Numbered from the stretch's first letter, positions 6,143 through 14,667 are shown. The stretch is 21,884 bases of DNA from Firmicutes bacterium UBA1739 (GCA_002315385.1 DCHZ01000019.1:1-21884), one strand, 5' to 3'. A program made the numbers and translations. Notes: generated by a model from the sequence alone, not told the origin.

Positions 6143-7513
6143 TTATTTAATAGTATCAAGAAGATTTGTTATGTCAATTATCTTAGCTCCTGCAGGAACC
6201 TTTTCAACACTTCTGCTTGTCTTCTTAGTTGTTGTAGTCATATCCATCTGAAGATTTCCCATGCCGGGGACATCTCCTTTTAATGTAATTACACTGCTGT
6301 TGTTTCCGTTTTCACATACTGACACAACTTTTCCTCCAAGTCCCTGAAGTGACGAAATGTTCGATAAATTAATAGTGTAAGTTGTCCTGTTTCCGTTCTT
6401 TTCAACCTTAACTGCGGAATCCGACAGCATTTCTTTAATAAGCTCAATTGAAGAATTCAACTGACTATATGTATTGATTGTAAAGCTTTCTTCATTTGCA
6501 GCTGCCATCATAACGACAACATCTTTTACTGATAAAGTATTTCCCGGAAGAGCTTTCTGAACCAGAGCTTTCAAATCCATGCCTAATGCTTTCATAATGT
6601 CATAAACATTCATTTTAAACCAGGAATCTGAGGTTGCCTCCTGGGAAATCAATGTATCGATACTTGTCTTGAAATACATATCACCGCTTTGTGCATCCAT
6701 ATAGCATTTTACGTCAATGTTCTTAAACATTTCAGCAACTGCCGCTGTCACCGGGTCACTTCCCGAAAGCAGATCTCCCATGTCCATTCCCATTTTAAGA
6801 TCCATGCTCATTTCAGAATCCTTAACTACAGCTGCACCATCCATGGAAACACCCATCTTGATATCATCGGCAATTTCCGCACCTTCTGCCATTTCCTGAA
6901 TAGCAGTTTTAAGAATTGTTATCGCAAGGGTACCTTTGAGAGTTTCTTCGTATGCAGTTCCTGCCTGAAGCCCGGTATCTTTAATGCACTGATTCATGAT
7001 GGTAAAATCATTGTCATCAATATTCACAAGACGATTTATATCAATAATAATAACTGTTTTATTCTCTTTATCCCAGCCTACTTTATATCCGAAGCTTTCC
7101 GCAACGAATCTGGTGCTTACATAGGTTCTGTCATTTGCAGCATTGATAAAAGGAACAACATCCATTGATTTTACAGACTTTGTACCATTATTGTCAATAT
7201 TAATGTCACTCTTGCCCACCACAAAATCAATTGTTATATCTCCAAATACGGCCTTCACTGTTTTGGTTACCTGATCCCAGTCAACACTTGCACCAAGTGC
7301 TTCGAGAATTGCCCTGAACGGAACCATTATTCTTCCGTTAATGTTTTCCGGTGCCGCATCCGTAAATTCAACATATTTACCGTTAATCATCACATTGTAC
7401 GTATATTTGCCCGGATCAAACGATGCTTCGGTGTCGGCAAATACAGCCACACTTCCCATAGCTATCATCGCAACGCAAAGTATTACTGCCAGTAACGATT
7501 TAATTCTTTTCAT
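6143..7513 (-). CDS. Exported protein with copper-amine-oxidase N-terminal-like (stalk) domain
   Basis: The 456-residue protein starts with a signal peptide (MKRIKSLLAVILCVAMIA, probable cleavage after AVFA near residue 27). A domain of the kind called copper amine oxidase N-terminal or stalk domain follows (about 35-145), with two characteristic repeats: NGRIMVPFRAILEALGASVDWD and NDRTYVSTRFVAESFGYKVGWD. No amine-oxidase catalytic domain follows. The rest (about 150-456) is an acidic, Met- and Asp-rich region (MSMDLKMGMDMGD, DVKCYMDAQSGDMYFKT, TTYTINLSNISS) resembling cell-surface lipoprotein-like folds, but I do not recognise it. A surface or scaffold role is inferred only. The second ATG is preferred because GGAGG lies 8 nt upstream, against 2 nt for the first. 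The gene is monocistronic, with its own promoter and terminator. Confidence 0.8.
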   Translation of the reverse strand: MKRIKSLLAVILCVAMIAMGSVAVFADTEASFDPGKYTYNVMINGKYVEFTDAAPENINGRIMVPFRAILEALGASVDWDQVTKTVKAVFGDITIDFVVGKSDINIDNNGTKSVKSMDVVPFINAANDRTYVSTRFVAESFGYKVGWDKENKTVIIIDINRLVNIDDNDFTIMNQCIKDTGLQAGTAYEETLKGTLAITILKTAIQEMAEGAEIADDIKMGVSMDGAAVVKDSEMSMDLKMGMDMGDLLSGSDPVTAAVAEMFKNIDVKCYMDAQSGDMYFKTSIDTLISQEATSDSWFKMNVYDIMKALGMDLKALVQKALPGNTLSVKDVVVMMAAANEESFTINTYSQLNSSIELIKEMLSDSAVKVEKNGNRTTYTINLSNISSLQGLGGKVVSVCENGNNSSVITLKGDVPGMGNLQMDMTTTTKKTSRSVEKVPAGAKIIDITNLLDTIK

Positions 7514-7550
7514 TTTCATATCCTCCTTAATGCATATTATGTGTTAGTTA

Positions 7551-7579
7551 ATTATACTATTATTCTACTATTCGTGCAA
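7551..7579 (-). promoter_or_regulatory. Sigma-A promoter of the stalk-domain gene
   Basis: On the minus strand TTGCAC (complement of 7574-7579) and consensus TATAAT (complement of 7551-7556) have a 17-nt spacer. The expected leader of about 30 nt carries AAGGAGG before the start. Confidence 0.7.
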
Positions 7580-7683
7580 CATATAATAATTGTATCGATT
7601 TCTATATTTTAACAATAGTGATACTGTAATAAATCCGTATCTTCATTTAAACATCCTGATAACATCAGCATAATAATTATTTA

Positions 7684-7717
7684 AAAAGCAAAAAAGAGGA
7701 CTGATTTCTCAATCCTC
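7684..7717 (-). terminator. Intrinsic terminator of the rubrerythrin gene
   Basis: On the minus strand GAGGATTGA and TCAGTCCTC form a 9-bp stem (one G-U pair) with a 4-nt loop, followed by TTTTTTGCTTTTT. Confidence 0.85.
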
Positions 7718-7745
7718 CCGCATTAAATGCTTTGCTATAAGTAGT

Positions 7746-8285
7746 CTATCCAAAGTATCTCTTTAAAAGACCTTCAAATGCTTTTCCATGTCTTGCTTCA
7801 TCCTTAGCCATTTCATGAACCGTGTCATGAATTGCATCAAGATTCTGCTGCTTAGCCATTGTAGCAAGAGCTTTCTTGCCTGCACATGCGCCACATTCAG
7901 CTTCAACTCTCATTTCGAGATTTTTCTTTGTTGAATCTGTAACAACTTCACCTAATAATTCGGCAAATTTTGCGGCATGTTCCGCTTCTTCCCATGCAGC
8001 TTTTTCCCAGTAAAGACCGATTTCAGGATATCCTTCTCTGTGAGCAACTCTTGCCATAGCGAGATACATACCTACTTCTGTGCATTCTCCCATATAGTTG
8101 TCTCTGAGTCCCTGAAGGATTTCAGGATCAACGCCCTGAGCAACGCCAACGATATGCTGGTCAGCCCATTCCATTTCGCCTTCAACCTTTACAAACTTTT
8201 CTGCAGGAACCTTACACTGCGGGCACTGAGCCGGTGGTTCAGGTCCTTCATATGTATATCCGCATACCGAACATGTCCATTTCAT
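7746..8285 (-). CDS. Reverse rubrerythrin (peroxide-reducing non-haem iron protein)
   Basis: This cytosolic iron protein of anaerobes reduces hydrogen peroxide with electrons from NAD(P)H via reductase partners. Domain order is reversed relative to classical rubrerythrin: a rubredoxin-type Fe(SCys)4 site comes first (Cys5, Cys8, Cys21, Cys24 in CSVCGY and CPQCKV), then a ferritin-like di-iron domain with ExxH-type ligands (GECTEVGMYLAMAR, WEEAEHAAKF, ECGACAG, DEARHGKAF). The length, 179 residues, is normal. AGGAGG lies 9 nt upstream of the ATG. It is transcribed alone and ends in a terminator. The 101-nt gap to ychF shows no clear PerR-type operator. Confidence 0.95.
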   Translation of the reverse strand: MKWTCSVCGYTYEGPEPPAQCPQCKVPAEKFVKVEGEMEWADQHIVGVAQGVDPEILQGLRDNYMGECTEVGMYLAMARVAHREGYPEIGLYWEKAAWEEAEHAAKFAELLGEVVTDSTKKNLEMRVEAECGACAGKKALATMAKQQNLDAIHDTVHEMAKDEARHGKAFEGLLKRYFG

Positions 8286-8386
8286 AATAATCTACCTCCT
8301 AAAATTATATTTATTTCATTTTACCATTTTTTTCTGTTAATATACAGTAAAATTTTATGGTTTCATAAAAAATTCAGAAATACTTT

Positions 8387-9478
8387 TTATACGTTGAACC
8401 TGAACAGAATTACATCCCCGTCTTTAACGATATATTCCTTACCTTCGGATCTGACAAGTCCTTTTTCCTTCGCCGCAGCTATGCTTCCGCAGTTGATTAA
8501 ATCTTCATACGCAACAGTTTCTGCTCTGATGAAGCCTCTTTCAAAATCCGAGTGAATCTTTCCGGCAGCTCCCGGTGCTTTTGTTCCTTTTTTGATAGTC
8601 CATGCTCTGACTTCCGGCTCACCGGCTGTAAGGAATGAAATCAGATCCAGCAGACTGTAGGATGCTTTAATCAGCTTGTCAAGTCCCGACTCCGGAATAC
8701 CCAGTTCTTCCAGGAATACGGCTTTTTCCTCATCATCAAGCTCGCTCATTTCAGCTTCAAGCTTCGCACAGATAACAATCACTCCCGAATTTTCTGTTGC
8801 GGCAAATTTTCTGACTTCCTCTACCAGCGGGTTATCTGTATCTCCGGCGGCATCGTCCTCGGATACGTTGGCAGCATAAATAACAGGTTTATATGACAGG
8901 AGGCAAAGTGATTTCACAAATTCTTTTTCCTCTTCAGTCAGCTCCATCGTTCTCGCCGACAGCCCCTGCTCCAGTGTAGCTTTAACTTTATTCAGAATAT
9001 CAAGTTCCGCCTGAAGAGTCTTATCACCCTTTAAATTTTTGGTTGTTTTTACAATTCGTCTTTCCACCAGCTCAAGGTCCGAAATTATCAGCTCCAGATT
9101 TATTGTTTCAATATCTTTCAGTGATCCGATTTTTCCGTCTACATGAACTACATTATCGTCTTCAAAACATCTGACTACATGTACGATAGCTTCAACCTCA
9201 CGGATATGCGAAAGAAATTTATTTCCGAGTCCCTCTCCTTTTGATGCTCCTTTGACCAGTCCTGCAATATCAAAAAACTCGATTGAAGTATAAACTGTTT
9301 TTTTTGAATTATACATTTCATGAAGCACTTTGAGCCTTTCGTCCGGGACCTGTACCACTCCCACATTCGGCTCTATAGTGCAGAAAGGATAGTTTTCCGC
9401 CTGTGCACCTGCTTTTGTTATTGCATTAAAAAGAGTACTTTTTCCCACGTTGGGCAAGCCAACCATACCTAATTTCAT
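8387..9478 (-). CDS. ychF: Redox-regulated P-loop ATPase/GTPase YchF (Obg family)
   Basis: YchF is a ribosome-associated translation-factor ATPase, the bacterial counterpart of OLA1. The 363-residue protein has the P-loop GLPNVGKST (7-15), YPFCTIEPNVGVVQVPDERL (20s to 50), the switch II motif DIAGLVKGASKGEGLGNKFL and, in place of the NKxD guanine-specificity motif, NVSE (204-207), as expected for this ATP-preferring family. The C-terminal TGS-like domain contains TIKKGTKAPGAAGKIHSDFERGFIRAETV and the end KDGDVILFRFNV. Length is normal. The Shine-Dalgarno site is weak (AGG about 6 nt upstream). No partner gene adjoins it. Confidence 0.97.
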   Translation of the reverse strand: MKLGMVGLPNVGKSTLFNAITKAGAQAENYPFCTIEPNVGVVQVPDERLKVLHEMYNSKKTVYTSIEFFDIAGLVKGASKGEGLGNKFLSHIREVEAIVHVVRCFEDDNVVHVDGKIGSLKDIETINLELIISDLELVERRIVKTTKNLKGDKTLQAELDILNKVKATLEQGLSARTMELTEEEKEFVKSLCLLSYKPVIYAANVSEDDAAGDTDNPLVEEVRKFAATENSGVIVICAKLEAEMSELDDEEKAVFLEELGIPESGLDKLIKASYSLLDLISFLTAGEPEVRAWTIKKGTKAPGAAGKIHSDFERGFIRAETVAYEDLINCGSIAAAKEKGLVRSEGKEYIVKDGDVILFRFNV

Positions 9479-9541
9479 TTTTCAACCTATTCAGAAAGCC
9501 TGATTTATCCTGCCTTCTGCCTTTCTATATTAGTCTGTATC

Positions 9542-9582
9542 AAAAAGCCCGCATAATTCTCCGGGGGAGAACTCTCCGGGCT
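9542..9582 (-). terminator. Intrinsic terminator of nptA-rluB-DUF1294 operon
   Basis: On the minus strand AGCCCG and CGGGCT enclose an inner hairpin (TTCTCC-CCC-GGAGAA), followed by TTTTTG. It starts a few bases beyond the DUF1294 stop codon. Confidence 0.8.
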
Positions 9583-9587
9583 CAATA

Positions 9588-9854
9588 TCAAAGAATCAAT
9601 GCCAGTGTAAAGATATTTATCGCAATACACACAGGTATTCCTATCATAAAATACCAGTGTTTTGTTTTATGCCTGAAAAGCAGCATCGACAGATATACAC
9701 CGATTCCGCCCCAGCACAAAGCACTTAAAAACATACTTTTTTCCGATACTCTCCACGAATCCTTCTTAGCCGCCCGCTTATCTTTCAGGCAGAGAAAGAA
9801 TCCGAAAAGATTCATCACCGTAAAAATCACCAGAACAATTACATTTTTTGTCAT
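9588..9854 (-). CDS. DUF1294 family small membrane protein
   Basis: This 88-residue membrane protein has about three hydrophobic segments (VIVLVIFTVMNLFGFFLCL; SMFLSALCWGGIGVYLSMLLF; YFMIGIPVCIAINIFTLALIL). The family signature is seen: a basic loop (KDKRAAKKDSWRVSE) followed by GGIGVYLSMLLFRHKTKHWYF. The function is unknown. Its start overlaps the end of rluB by 4 nt, so it is translated from the same mRNA. Whether it acts with RluB cannot be told. Confidence 0.85.
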   Translation of the reverse strand: MTKNVIVLVIFTVMNLFGFFLCLKDKRAAKKDSWRVSEKSMFLSALCWGGIGVYLSMLLFRHKTKHWYFMIGIPVCIAINIFTLALIL

Positions 9855-10567
9855 TTTGTCGCCTTATTTATCAGAGCCTGTATGTCTGACGGATTTATTT
9901 TTTTATAATGTCCTATCTTCAGGTGACCCAGGGTCAAATCTCCGATGGCCATTCTGTGGAGGTCTATTACGGGATTTCCCAGAGCTTCACACATTTTTCT
10001 AATCTGTCGGTTTCTTCCTTCGTGTATTTTAATCTCAAGCAGCGATGACTTGTCGGTCTGTTTAATAATATCAACCATTGCCGGTGCGGTTTTCTTTCCG
10101 TCAATAATTACACCTTTTCTTAGAATGTTAGCCTTGTAATTTGTCATCATTCCCTTAACCCGTACCAGATAGGTTTTGTATATTTTGTTTTTCGGATGCA
10201 TCATCAGGTTTGAAAATTCTCCGTCATTTGTGAGAATCAGCAGTCCCGACGAATTGTAGTCAAGTCTCCCCACCGGGAAGAGACGCTCATCCATGTCATC
10301 AATCAAATCAAAAACCGTACGCCTTCCTCTGTCATCCTGTACACTTGTAATAAAACCCGTCGGTTTATTAAGCATAATATATATGCGTTCACCTGTCGAC
10401 GGCCTGATAACCTTCCCGTTTACTTCAACAAGGGCATCTGCTTCGATCTGCATACCGAATTCCTTCACTTCCAGTCCGTTTACCTTAACCTTGCCTTCCT
10501 GAATTAATTCGTCTGCCTTTCTTCTTGAACAGAGTCCGGAATCCGCTATGTATTTGTTAAGTCTCAT
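9851..10567 (-). CDS. rluB: RsuA/RluB-family pseudouridine synthase
   Basis: The enzyme modifies rRNA (23S RluB-type, or possibly 16S RsuA-type). The 238-residue protein has an N-terminal S4 domain (MRLNKYIADSGLCSRRKADELI, KVKVNG), NKPTGFITS, the catalytic motif VGRLDYNSSGLLILTNDG (Asp103) and the C-terminal EIKIHEGRNRQIRKMCEALG. This set places it in the RsuA/RluB/RluE/RluF branch; RluB is the best guess in Firmicutes. The ATG has GGAG 8 nt upstream. It lies 37 nt downstream of nptA on the same strand and overlaps the DUF1294 gene by 4 nt. Confidence 0.93.
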   Translation of the reverse strand: MRLNKYIADSGLCSRRKADELIQEGKVKVNGLEVKEFGMQIEADALVEVNGKVIRPSTGERIYIMLNKPTGFITSVQDDRGRRTVFDLIDDMDERLFPVGRLDYNSSGLLILTNDGEFSNLMMHPKNKIYKTYLVRVKGMMTNYKANILRKGVIIDGKKTAPAMVDIIKQTDKSSLLEIKIHEGRNRQIRKMCEALGNPVIDLHRMAIGDLTLGHLKIGHYKKINPSDIQALINKATK

Positions 10568-10604
10568 ACTTTATTCTCCATTTTTTTCACGTAGGTTACG
10601 TTTA

Positions 10605-12266
10605 TCAGTTATATTCCTGCACATATTCAACAATATTCATAGCATGGTCGGATACTCTTTCAAGATTACTGATAATATCCAGGAAGATTACTCCGCTTTC
10701 CATTCTGCACTCATTTTTTGAGAGTCTGACAATGTGCCTGTCTCTGAGCTCAAGCTCCATTTCATCTATCTTTTCTTCATACGCAGTTACTTTTTCAAGC
10801 AGAAGCTTGTTTCCTGTCAGAGTTGCCTCCATAGCCCAGTCAAAGTTCTGCATTACAATATCGCTCATTTCCACCAGTTCCTGTTTTGCCATATCGGAGA
10901 ATACAATATTATCACGTTTCATATTCTGAGCATATTCAGCAACATTTTCGGCATGATCTCCTACACGTTCGATATCACTTATCGCATACAGCAGGTTCTT
11001 TACTATCAGATGCTGCTTTTCGTTCAGATCCAGTTTATTTATCTTAACAAGATACTCGGTCAGCTGCTTCTGATACCGGTTTATTTTCTGTTCCGTGACA
11101 AATACATCATCTAATTTCTGATACTCATTAAAAATCAGCATATTAAGAGCATTTCTCAGATTATCACCCGCCAGCATTCCCATTTCCACAATTTCTTTAG
11201 TAGTCATCTCAATAGCAAAAGACGGCGATTTGAGAATTCTGTCATCCAGATGCAGTACCAGTTCATCTGTTTCCACATATTCTGTTTCATCTTTGTCCTT
11301 AACAATTTTGCATGCCATTTTAACGAGAATATTTCCGAATGGGAACAGACATACTGTGTTAATAATCTTAAAGGACGAGTGGAATATCGCTATTTTAACC
11401 GCATCCACTTTCATATCCGGCAACCATGGTACCGCAAAGAATACTATCGTTATCAGCGTTCCGACAATCAAAACCCCTATACAATTGAAGAGCAGATTTA
11501 TTATGGCAACTCGTTTACCGTTCTGAGTAGACCCTACACTGGATATCAATGCTGTTGTACATGAACCGATGCATGCGCCCAGACATATGTACACGGCTAT
11601 ATTCGCGGTAATCATCCCGTTCATTGCCAGAGACTGGAGCACACCGATGGAAGCCGACGAACTCTGCATTAAGCATGTAACGGCAAAGCCCACTAAAATT
11701 CCCAGGAAAGGATTTGAACCCAGAACTGTTATAGCTCTTATAAATATTTCCGAATCCTGATAAGGTTTAACCGCCTCTGACATCCACGTAAGACCCATGA
11801 ACAAAATACCTATGGCTATCAGCAGTTCTCCTGTAGTTTTACTCTTCTGTCCTTTTAAAAACATTACCATTATCGCACCGACACCTATAAGTATCGGAGC
11901 GAAAAACGATGGCTTTAACAACGCAAATGTTTCACCCAGCTGAGTTGCGGATACAATCCATGCGGTGGCGGTAGTACCTACATTGGCACCCATTATTACT
12001 CCTACGGATTGCGTCAGATTCATAATTCCGGCATTAACCATACCGATTGCCATTACACTCGTCGCTCCCGAGCTTTGTATTATCATCGTAATGAATCCGC
12101 CCACCAGTACTCCCATAAATCTTTTGTTCGTGAGAATACCCATCATATGCTGCATCTTATCGCCGGCGAACTTCTGCAGACCCGCAGACATCATTTTCAT
12201 GCCGTAAAGAAACATCCCCAGTCCGCCAAAGAACTGGACTACCATTGTTAAATCATCTAGTGTCAT
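10605..12266 (-). CDS. Na+/phosphate cotransporter with C-terminal PhoU domain
   Basis: This 553-residue protein belongs to the NptA/YjbB type of sodium-phosphate symporters. The two inverted repeats each carry the signature: QSSGATSVMAIG at 64-75 and QSSSASIGVLQ at 201-211. Other family features are GGLGMFLYGMKMMSAGL near the start and GANVGTTATAWIVS. About eight to nine membrane segments occupy residues 1-315. The rest (about 345-553) is a helical PhoU-like domain with two repeats (EMGMLAGDNLRNALNM, AISDIERVGDHAENVAEYAQ; DIISNLERVSDHAMNIVEYVQ). The family may import or export phosphate; direction cannot be read here. The ATG has AAGGAAG 7 nt upstream. rluB and DUF1294 follow on the same strand. 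No pho box was recognised. Confidence 0.93.
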   Translation of the reverse strand: MTLDDLTMVVQFFGGLGMFLYGMKMMSAGLQKFAGDKMQHMMGILTNKRFMGVLVGGFITMIIQSSGATSVMAIGMVNAGIMNLTQSVGVIMGANVGTTATAWIVSATQLGETFALLKPSFFAPILIGVGAIMVMFLKGQKSKTTGELLIAIGILFMGLTWMSEAVKPYQDSEIFIRAITVLGSNPFLGILVGFAVTCLMQSSSASIGVLQSLAMNGMITANIAVYICLGACIGSCTTALISSVGSTQNGKRVAIINLLFNCIGVLIVGTLITIVFFAVPWLPDMKVDAVKIAIFHSSFKIINTVCLFPFGNILVKMACKIVKDKDETEYVETDELVLHLDDRILKSPSFAIEMTTKEIVEMGMLAGDNLRNALNMLIFNEYQKLDDVFVTEQKINRYQKQLTEYLVKINKLDLNEKQHLIVKNLLYAISDIERVGDHAENVAEYAQNMKRDNIVFSDMAKQELVEMSDIVMQNFDWAMEATLTGNKLLLEKVTAYEEKIDEMELELRDRHIVRLSKNECRMESGVIFLDIISNLERVSDHAMNIVEYVQEYN

Positions 12267-12298
12267 TCCTGTACTTCCTTTTTTATTTATTTTTATTG

Positions 12299-12304
12299 AT
12301 TATA
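12299..12304 (-). promoter_or_regulatory. Candidate -10 element of nptA
   Basis: A perfect TATAAT lies on the minus strand about 32 nt upstream of nptA. The sequence 16-18 nt further up is a poor -35 match, so this is a partial call. Confidence 0.4.
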
Positions 12305-12389
12305 CAATAAATCTCATTTTTTCCGTTACTTATTATTCTATTACTTAATTTCTTTTACGTCTATCCTTTTGTACTAAATAATTTTCAAG

Positions 12390-12635
12390 TCACACAATTT
12401 TAATATTATACATATCATACAATTCCAATTCTTTTACTCTTTTTATTATTGTGCTTTTTTCAGTAGTATACAGTCCGTTTTTCTTCATTCTTTCAAAAAA
12501 TTCTCCTCCGACATTGCCCAGTCCCGGCAACATATCTGTGCGTTCCGGCAGCGTTACATTTGCTCCGACTTTTCGGGCTGTCACCGCCGCACTGCATCCT
12601 GCCCGGCCTCCTCCTATTACAATTACACTATTCAT
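12390..12635 (-). pseudogene. N-terminal remnant of an FAD-dependent oxidoreductase (GidA/TrmFO-related)
   Basis: This 81-codon frame starts with a clear dinucleotide-binding fold (VIVIGGGRAGCSAAVTARKVGANVTLPERTDML, then GLGNVGG), matching the first 45 residues of a flavoprotein family related to MnmG/TrmFO. Full members are several hundred residues long. After GNVGG the sequence loses resemblance and stops at residue 81. The start has a very good ribosome site (GGAGG 6 nt upstream), so a short peptide may still be made. Downstream, no continuation was found in the frames examined. It sits between alaS and nptA on the same strand. It is most likely a decayed gene; a functional small Rossmann protein is less likely. 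Confidence 0.65.
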
Positions 12636-12721
12636 TGCACACCTCCCGATTATTCTCTCTCCTTATAATCTATTCCTCTAGTCCTCCGACTATCCTTGTT
12701 TATCGGGGAATGTGCAAATTA

Positions 12722-12754
12722 AATCAGAGGAGCTGTCTTCAGCCTCCTCTGATT
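12722..12754 (-). terminator. Hairpin downstream of alaS, probable terminator
   Basis: AATCAGAGGAG and CTCCTCTGATT form an 11-bp perfect stem, extended inside by CTG/CAG with one bulged C. On the minus strand it is followed by TTTAATTTG, a weak U-tract. It lies about 115 nt beyond the alaS stop, and directly after the flavoprotein-like remnant at 12759-12866. Confidence 0.5.
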
Positions 12755-12758
12755 AATA

Positions 12759-12866
12759 CTAATACTTTATTCCGTTCTTTATTGTATGCCGCAAAGCCGG
12801 CAGCGACACATAATATCCCATAATTACAGGATGGTTACAATAAGACCCGTGGTATATACCGGGTAC
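12759..12866 (-). pseudogene. Possible C-terminal remnant of a flavoprotein
   Basis: Directly after the alaS stop, in a different frame, 35 codons read VPGIYHGSYCNHP, then IMGYYVSLPALRHT, and end at a TAG. The pattern VPGxYxxG followed by a glycine and an SLP-type stretch resembles the C-terminal FAD-binding end of fumarate-reductase-like and related oxidoreductases (I/VPGLYAAG-type). There is no proper start or ribosome site. The resemblance is by eye only and could be chance. Confidence 0.3.
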
Positions 12867-12870
12867 TTTA

Positions 12871-14667
12871 TTATTCGCTCTTTTCCAGAACCGCTTTGAT
12901 TCGTCTTACTCCCGAGCTGGATGACTGTTCTTTCTTAATTACAAATCTTCCCAGTTCTCCCGTATGCTCCGCATGAGGTCCGCCACAGATTTCTCTTGAA
13001 AAATCTCCTACAGAGTAAGTTTTAACCCTTTCGCCGTATTTACTTTCAAATACACCGAAGAAACCTCTTTCCTTAGCTTCGCTCATAGGCATTTCTTCCA
13101 TTACCACCGGAATGTCCTGTCTGATTACTTCATTAACCATATCCTCAACCTGCTTAAGCTCTTCCTTTGTAACCGCACGCGGGAATGAAAAGTCAAATCT
13201 GAGTCTTTCTGCCGTAATATTCGAACCCTTCTGCATTATTCCGTCATCTTTAAGAACTTTCTGCAGTGCAGCCTGAAGTAAATGTGTGGCGGTATGAAGC
13301 TTTACGGTTTCTTCCTGATGATCTGCAAGTCCGGCAGAAAACTTTCCTTCTGCTCCGGCTTTGCTCTTGCTCTGATGCTCCGCAAAAGCTTTTTCATATC
13401 CTTCTTTATCTATAGAAAGATTTTTCTCCGCAGCAAGCTCTTCAGTCATTTCTATAGGGAATCCGTACGTATCGTAAAGATGGAACACAGTTACGCCGTC
13501 GATGATTCCGTTTTCGGCTCTCGCTGATACTTTCTCAAACTCCCTGAGTCCTGTCTGAAGGGTCTTCTGGAACTTGTTTTCTTCCTTCATGAGCTCATCT
13601 TTAATCTTATTCTCATTATCTCCAAGCTCCGGATATGCATGCTTATACTTATCAATATATGCCTGAGCGATTTCCATAAGACTTCCCTTGGGTAGATTTA
13701 TATTTCTTCCGAAACGAACCGCACGTCTGATTATTCTTCTCAGAACATAACCCTGGTCAACATTTGAAGGAGTTATACCTTTTCTGTCTCCAATCATAAA
13801 TGTAGCCGTTCGGGTATGATCCAGAATAATTCTGAATGCTCTGGTTGTATCTTCATCATCATGGAATCCTTTTCCCGTCAGCTTTTCAATAACCGCTATG
13901 GCATCTTCAAATAAATCTGTATCATAAACACTCTCTTTGTCATTCATAATGCAAAGTGTTCTTTCAAGACCCATTCCGGTATCCACGTTTTTCTGTTCCA
14001 GCGGTGCAAACTGACCTTCACCCAGTTTATTATATGCCATGAACACGTCATTCCAGATTTCTAGAAATGCTCCGCAGTCACATGCCGGAGAACATTCCGG
14101 TGAGCATTTTTCTTTTCTTATGATAAACATTTCCGAATCCGGTCCGCAGGGTCCGGTAAGACCTGCAGGTCCCCACCAGTTATGCTTTTTAGGCAGATAA
14201 TATACATTCTCTGGCTTAATCCCGCATTTTATCCACAGTTTTGCAGACTCCTCATCTCTCGGAGCATCACTGTCCCCCTCGAATACAGATATTGCCAGCT
14301 GATCAGACGGGATTCCCAGATATTCTTCACTTGTCAGGAATTCATAACTCCAGGGTATCATTTCTTCCTTAAAATAGTCTCCCAGAGACCAGTTTCCCAT
14401 CATTTCAAAAAACGTGCAATGGGAAAGATCTCCTACTTCTTCTATATCTCCGGTTCTTACACATTTCTGAACATCTGTAAGACGTGTTCCCTCGGGATGC
14501 TTTTCTCCTAAAAGATACGGCACCAGCGGATGCATTCCGGCAGTTGTAAATAAAACCGTAGGATCATTTTCCGGAATAAGCGAAGCTGAGGGGATTATTT
14601 TATGTCCTTTACTTTCAAAAAATTTCAAATACAATTCTCTTAATTCATCACTTGATATTTTTCTCAT
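12871..14667 (-). CDS. alaS: Short-form alanyl-tRNA synthetase (lacks C-terminal domains)
   Basis: A class II synthetase charging tRNA-Ala, 598 residues, whereas typical bacterial AlaRS is about 870. Present: the catalytic core (FFESKGHKIIPSASLIPENDPTVLFTTAGMHPLVPYLLG near 16-54, CTFFEMMGNWSLGDYFK near 84-100, GMGLER near 231), the tRNA-recognition helices, and the editing domain with zinc ligands HTATH (458-462) and CGGPH (561-565). It stops just after SSSSGVRRIKAVLE; the linker helix, DHHA1 and C-Ala regions are missing. An insert with four cysteines (C188, C192, C196, C198, spacing CX3CX3CXC) follows GPCGPDSEMF, where the common form has GPCGPCSEI. The start is placed where AAAGGA lies about 6 nt upstream; an earlier in-frame ATG has none. 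It may be a paralogue or the only AlaRS; the window cannot tell. Confidence 0.9.
   Translation of the reverse strand: MRKISSDELRELYLKFFESKGHKIIPSASLIPENDPTVLFTTAGMHPLVPYLLGEKHPEGTRLTDVQKCVRTGDIEEVGDLSHCTFFEMMGNWSLGDYFKEEMIPWSYEFLTSEEYLGIPSDQLAISVFEGDSDAPRDEESAKLWIKCGIKPENVYYLPKKHNWWGPAGLTGPCGPDSEMFIIRKEKCSPECSPACDCGAFLEIWNDVFMAYNKLGEGQFAPLEQKNVDTGMGLERTLCIMNDKESVYDTDLFEDAIAVIEKLTGKGFHDDEDTTRAFRIILDHTRTATFMIGDRKGITPSNVDQGYVLRRIIRRAVRFGRNINLPKGSLMEIAQAYIDKYKHAYPELGDNENKIKDELMKEENKFQKTLQTGLREFEKVSARAENGIIDGVTVFHLYDTYGFPIEMTEELAAEKNLSIDKEGYEKAFAEHQSKSKAGAEGKFSAGLADHQEETVKLHTATHLLQAALQKVLKDDGIMQKGSNITAERLRFDFSFPRAVTKEELKQVEDMVNEVIRQDIPVVMEEMPMSEAKERGFFGVFESKYGERVKTYSVGDFSREICGGPHAEHTGELGRFVIKKEQSSSSGVRRIKAVLEKSE

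Noticed and set aside
11230..12251. Several plus-strand open frames opposite nptA
   Set aside because: They mirror the well-supported NptA coding sequence and have neither start signals nor family features.
12560..12823. Plus-strand open frame of 87 codons
   Set aside because: It lies opposite the flavoprotein remnants, has low-quality composition and no ribosome site; it is a shadow frame.
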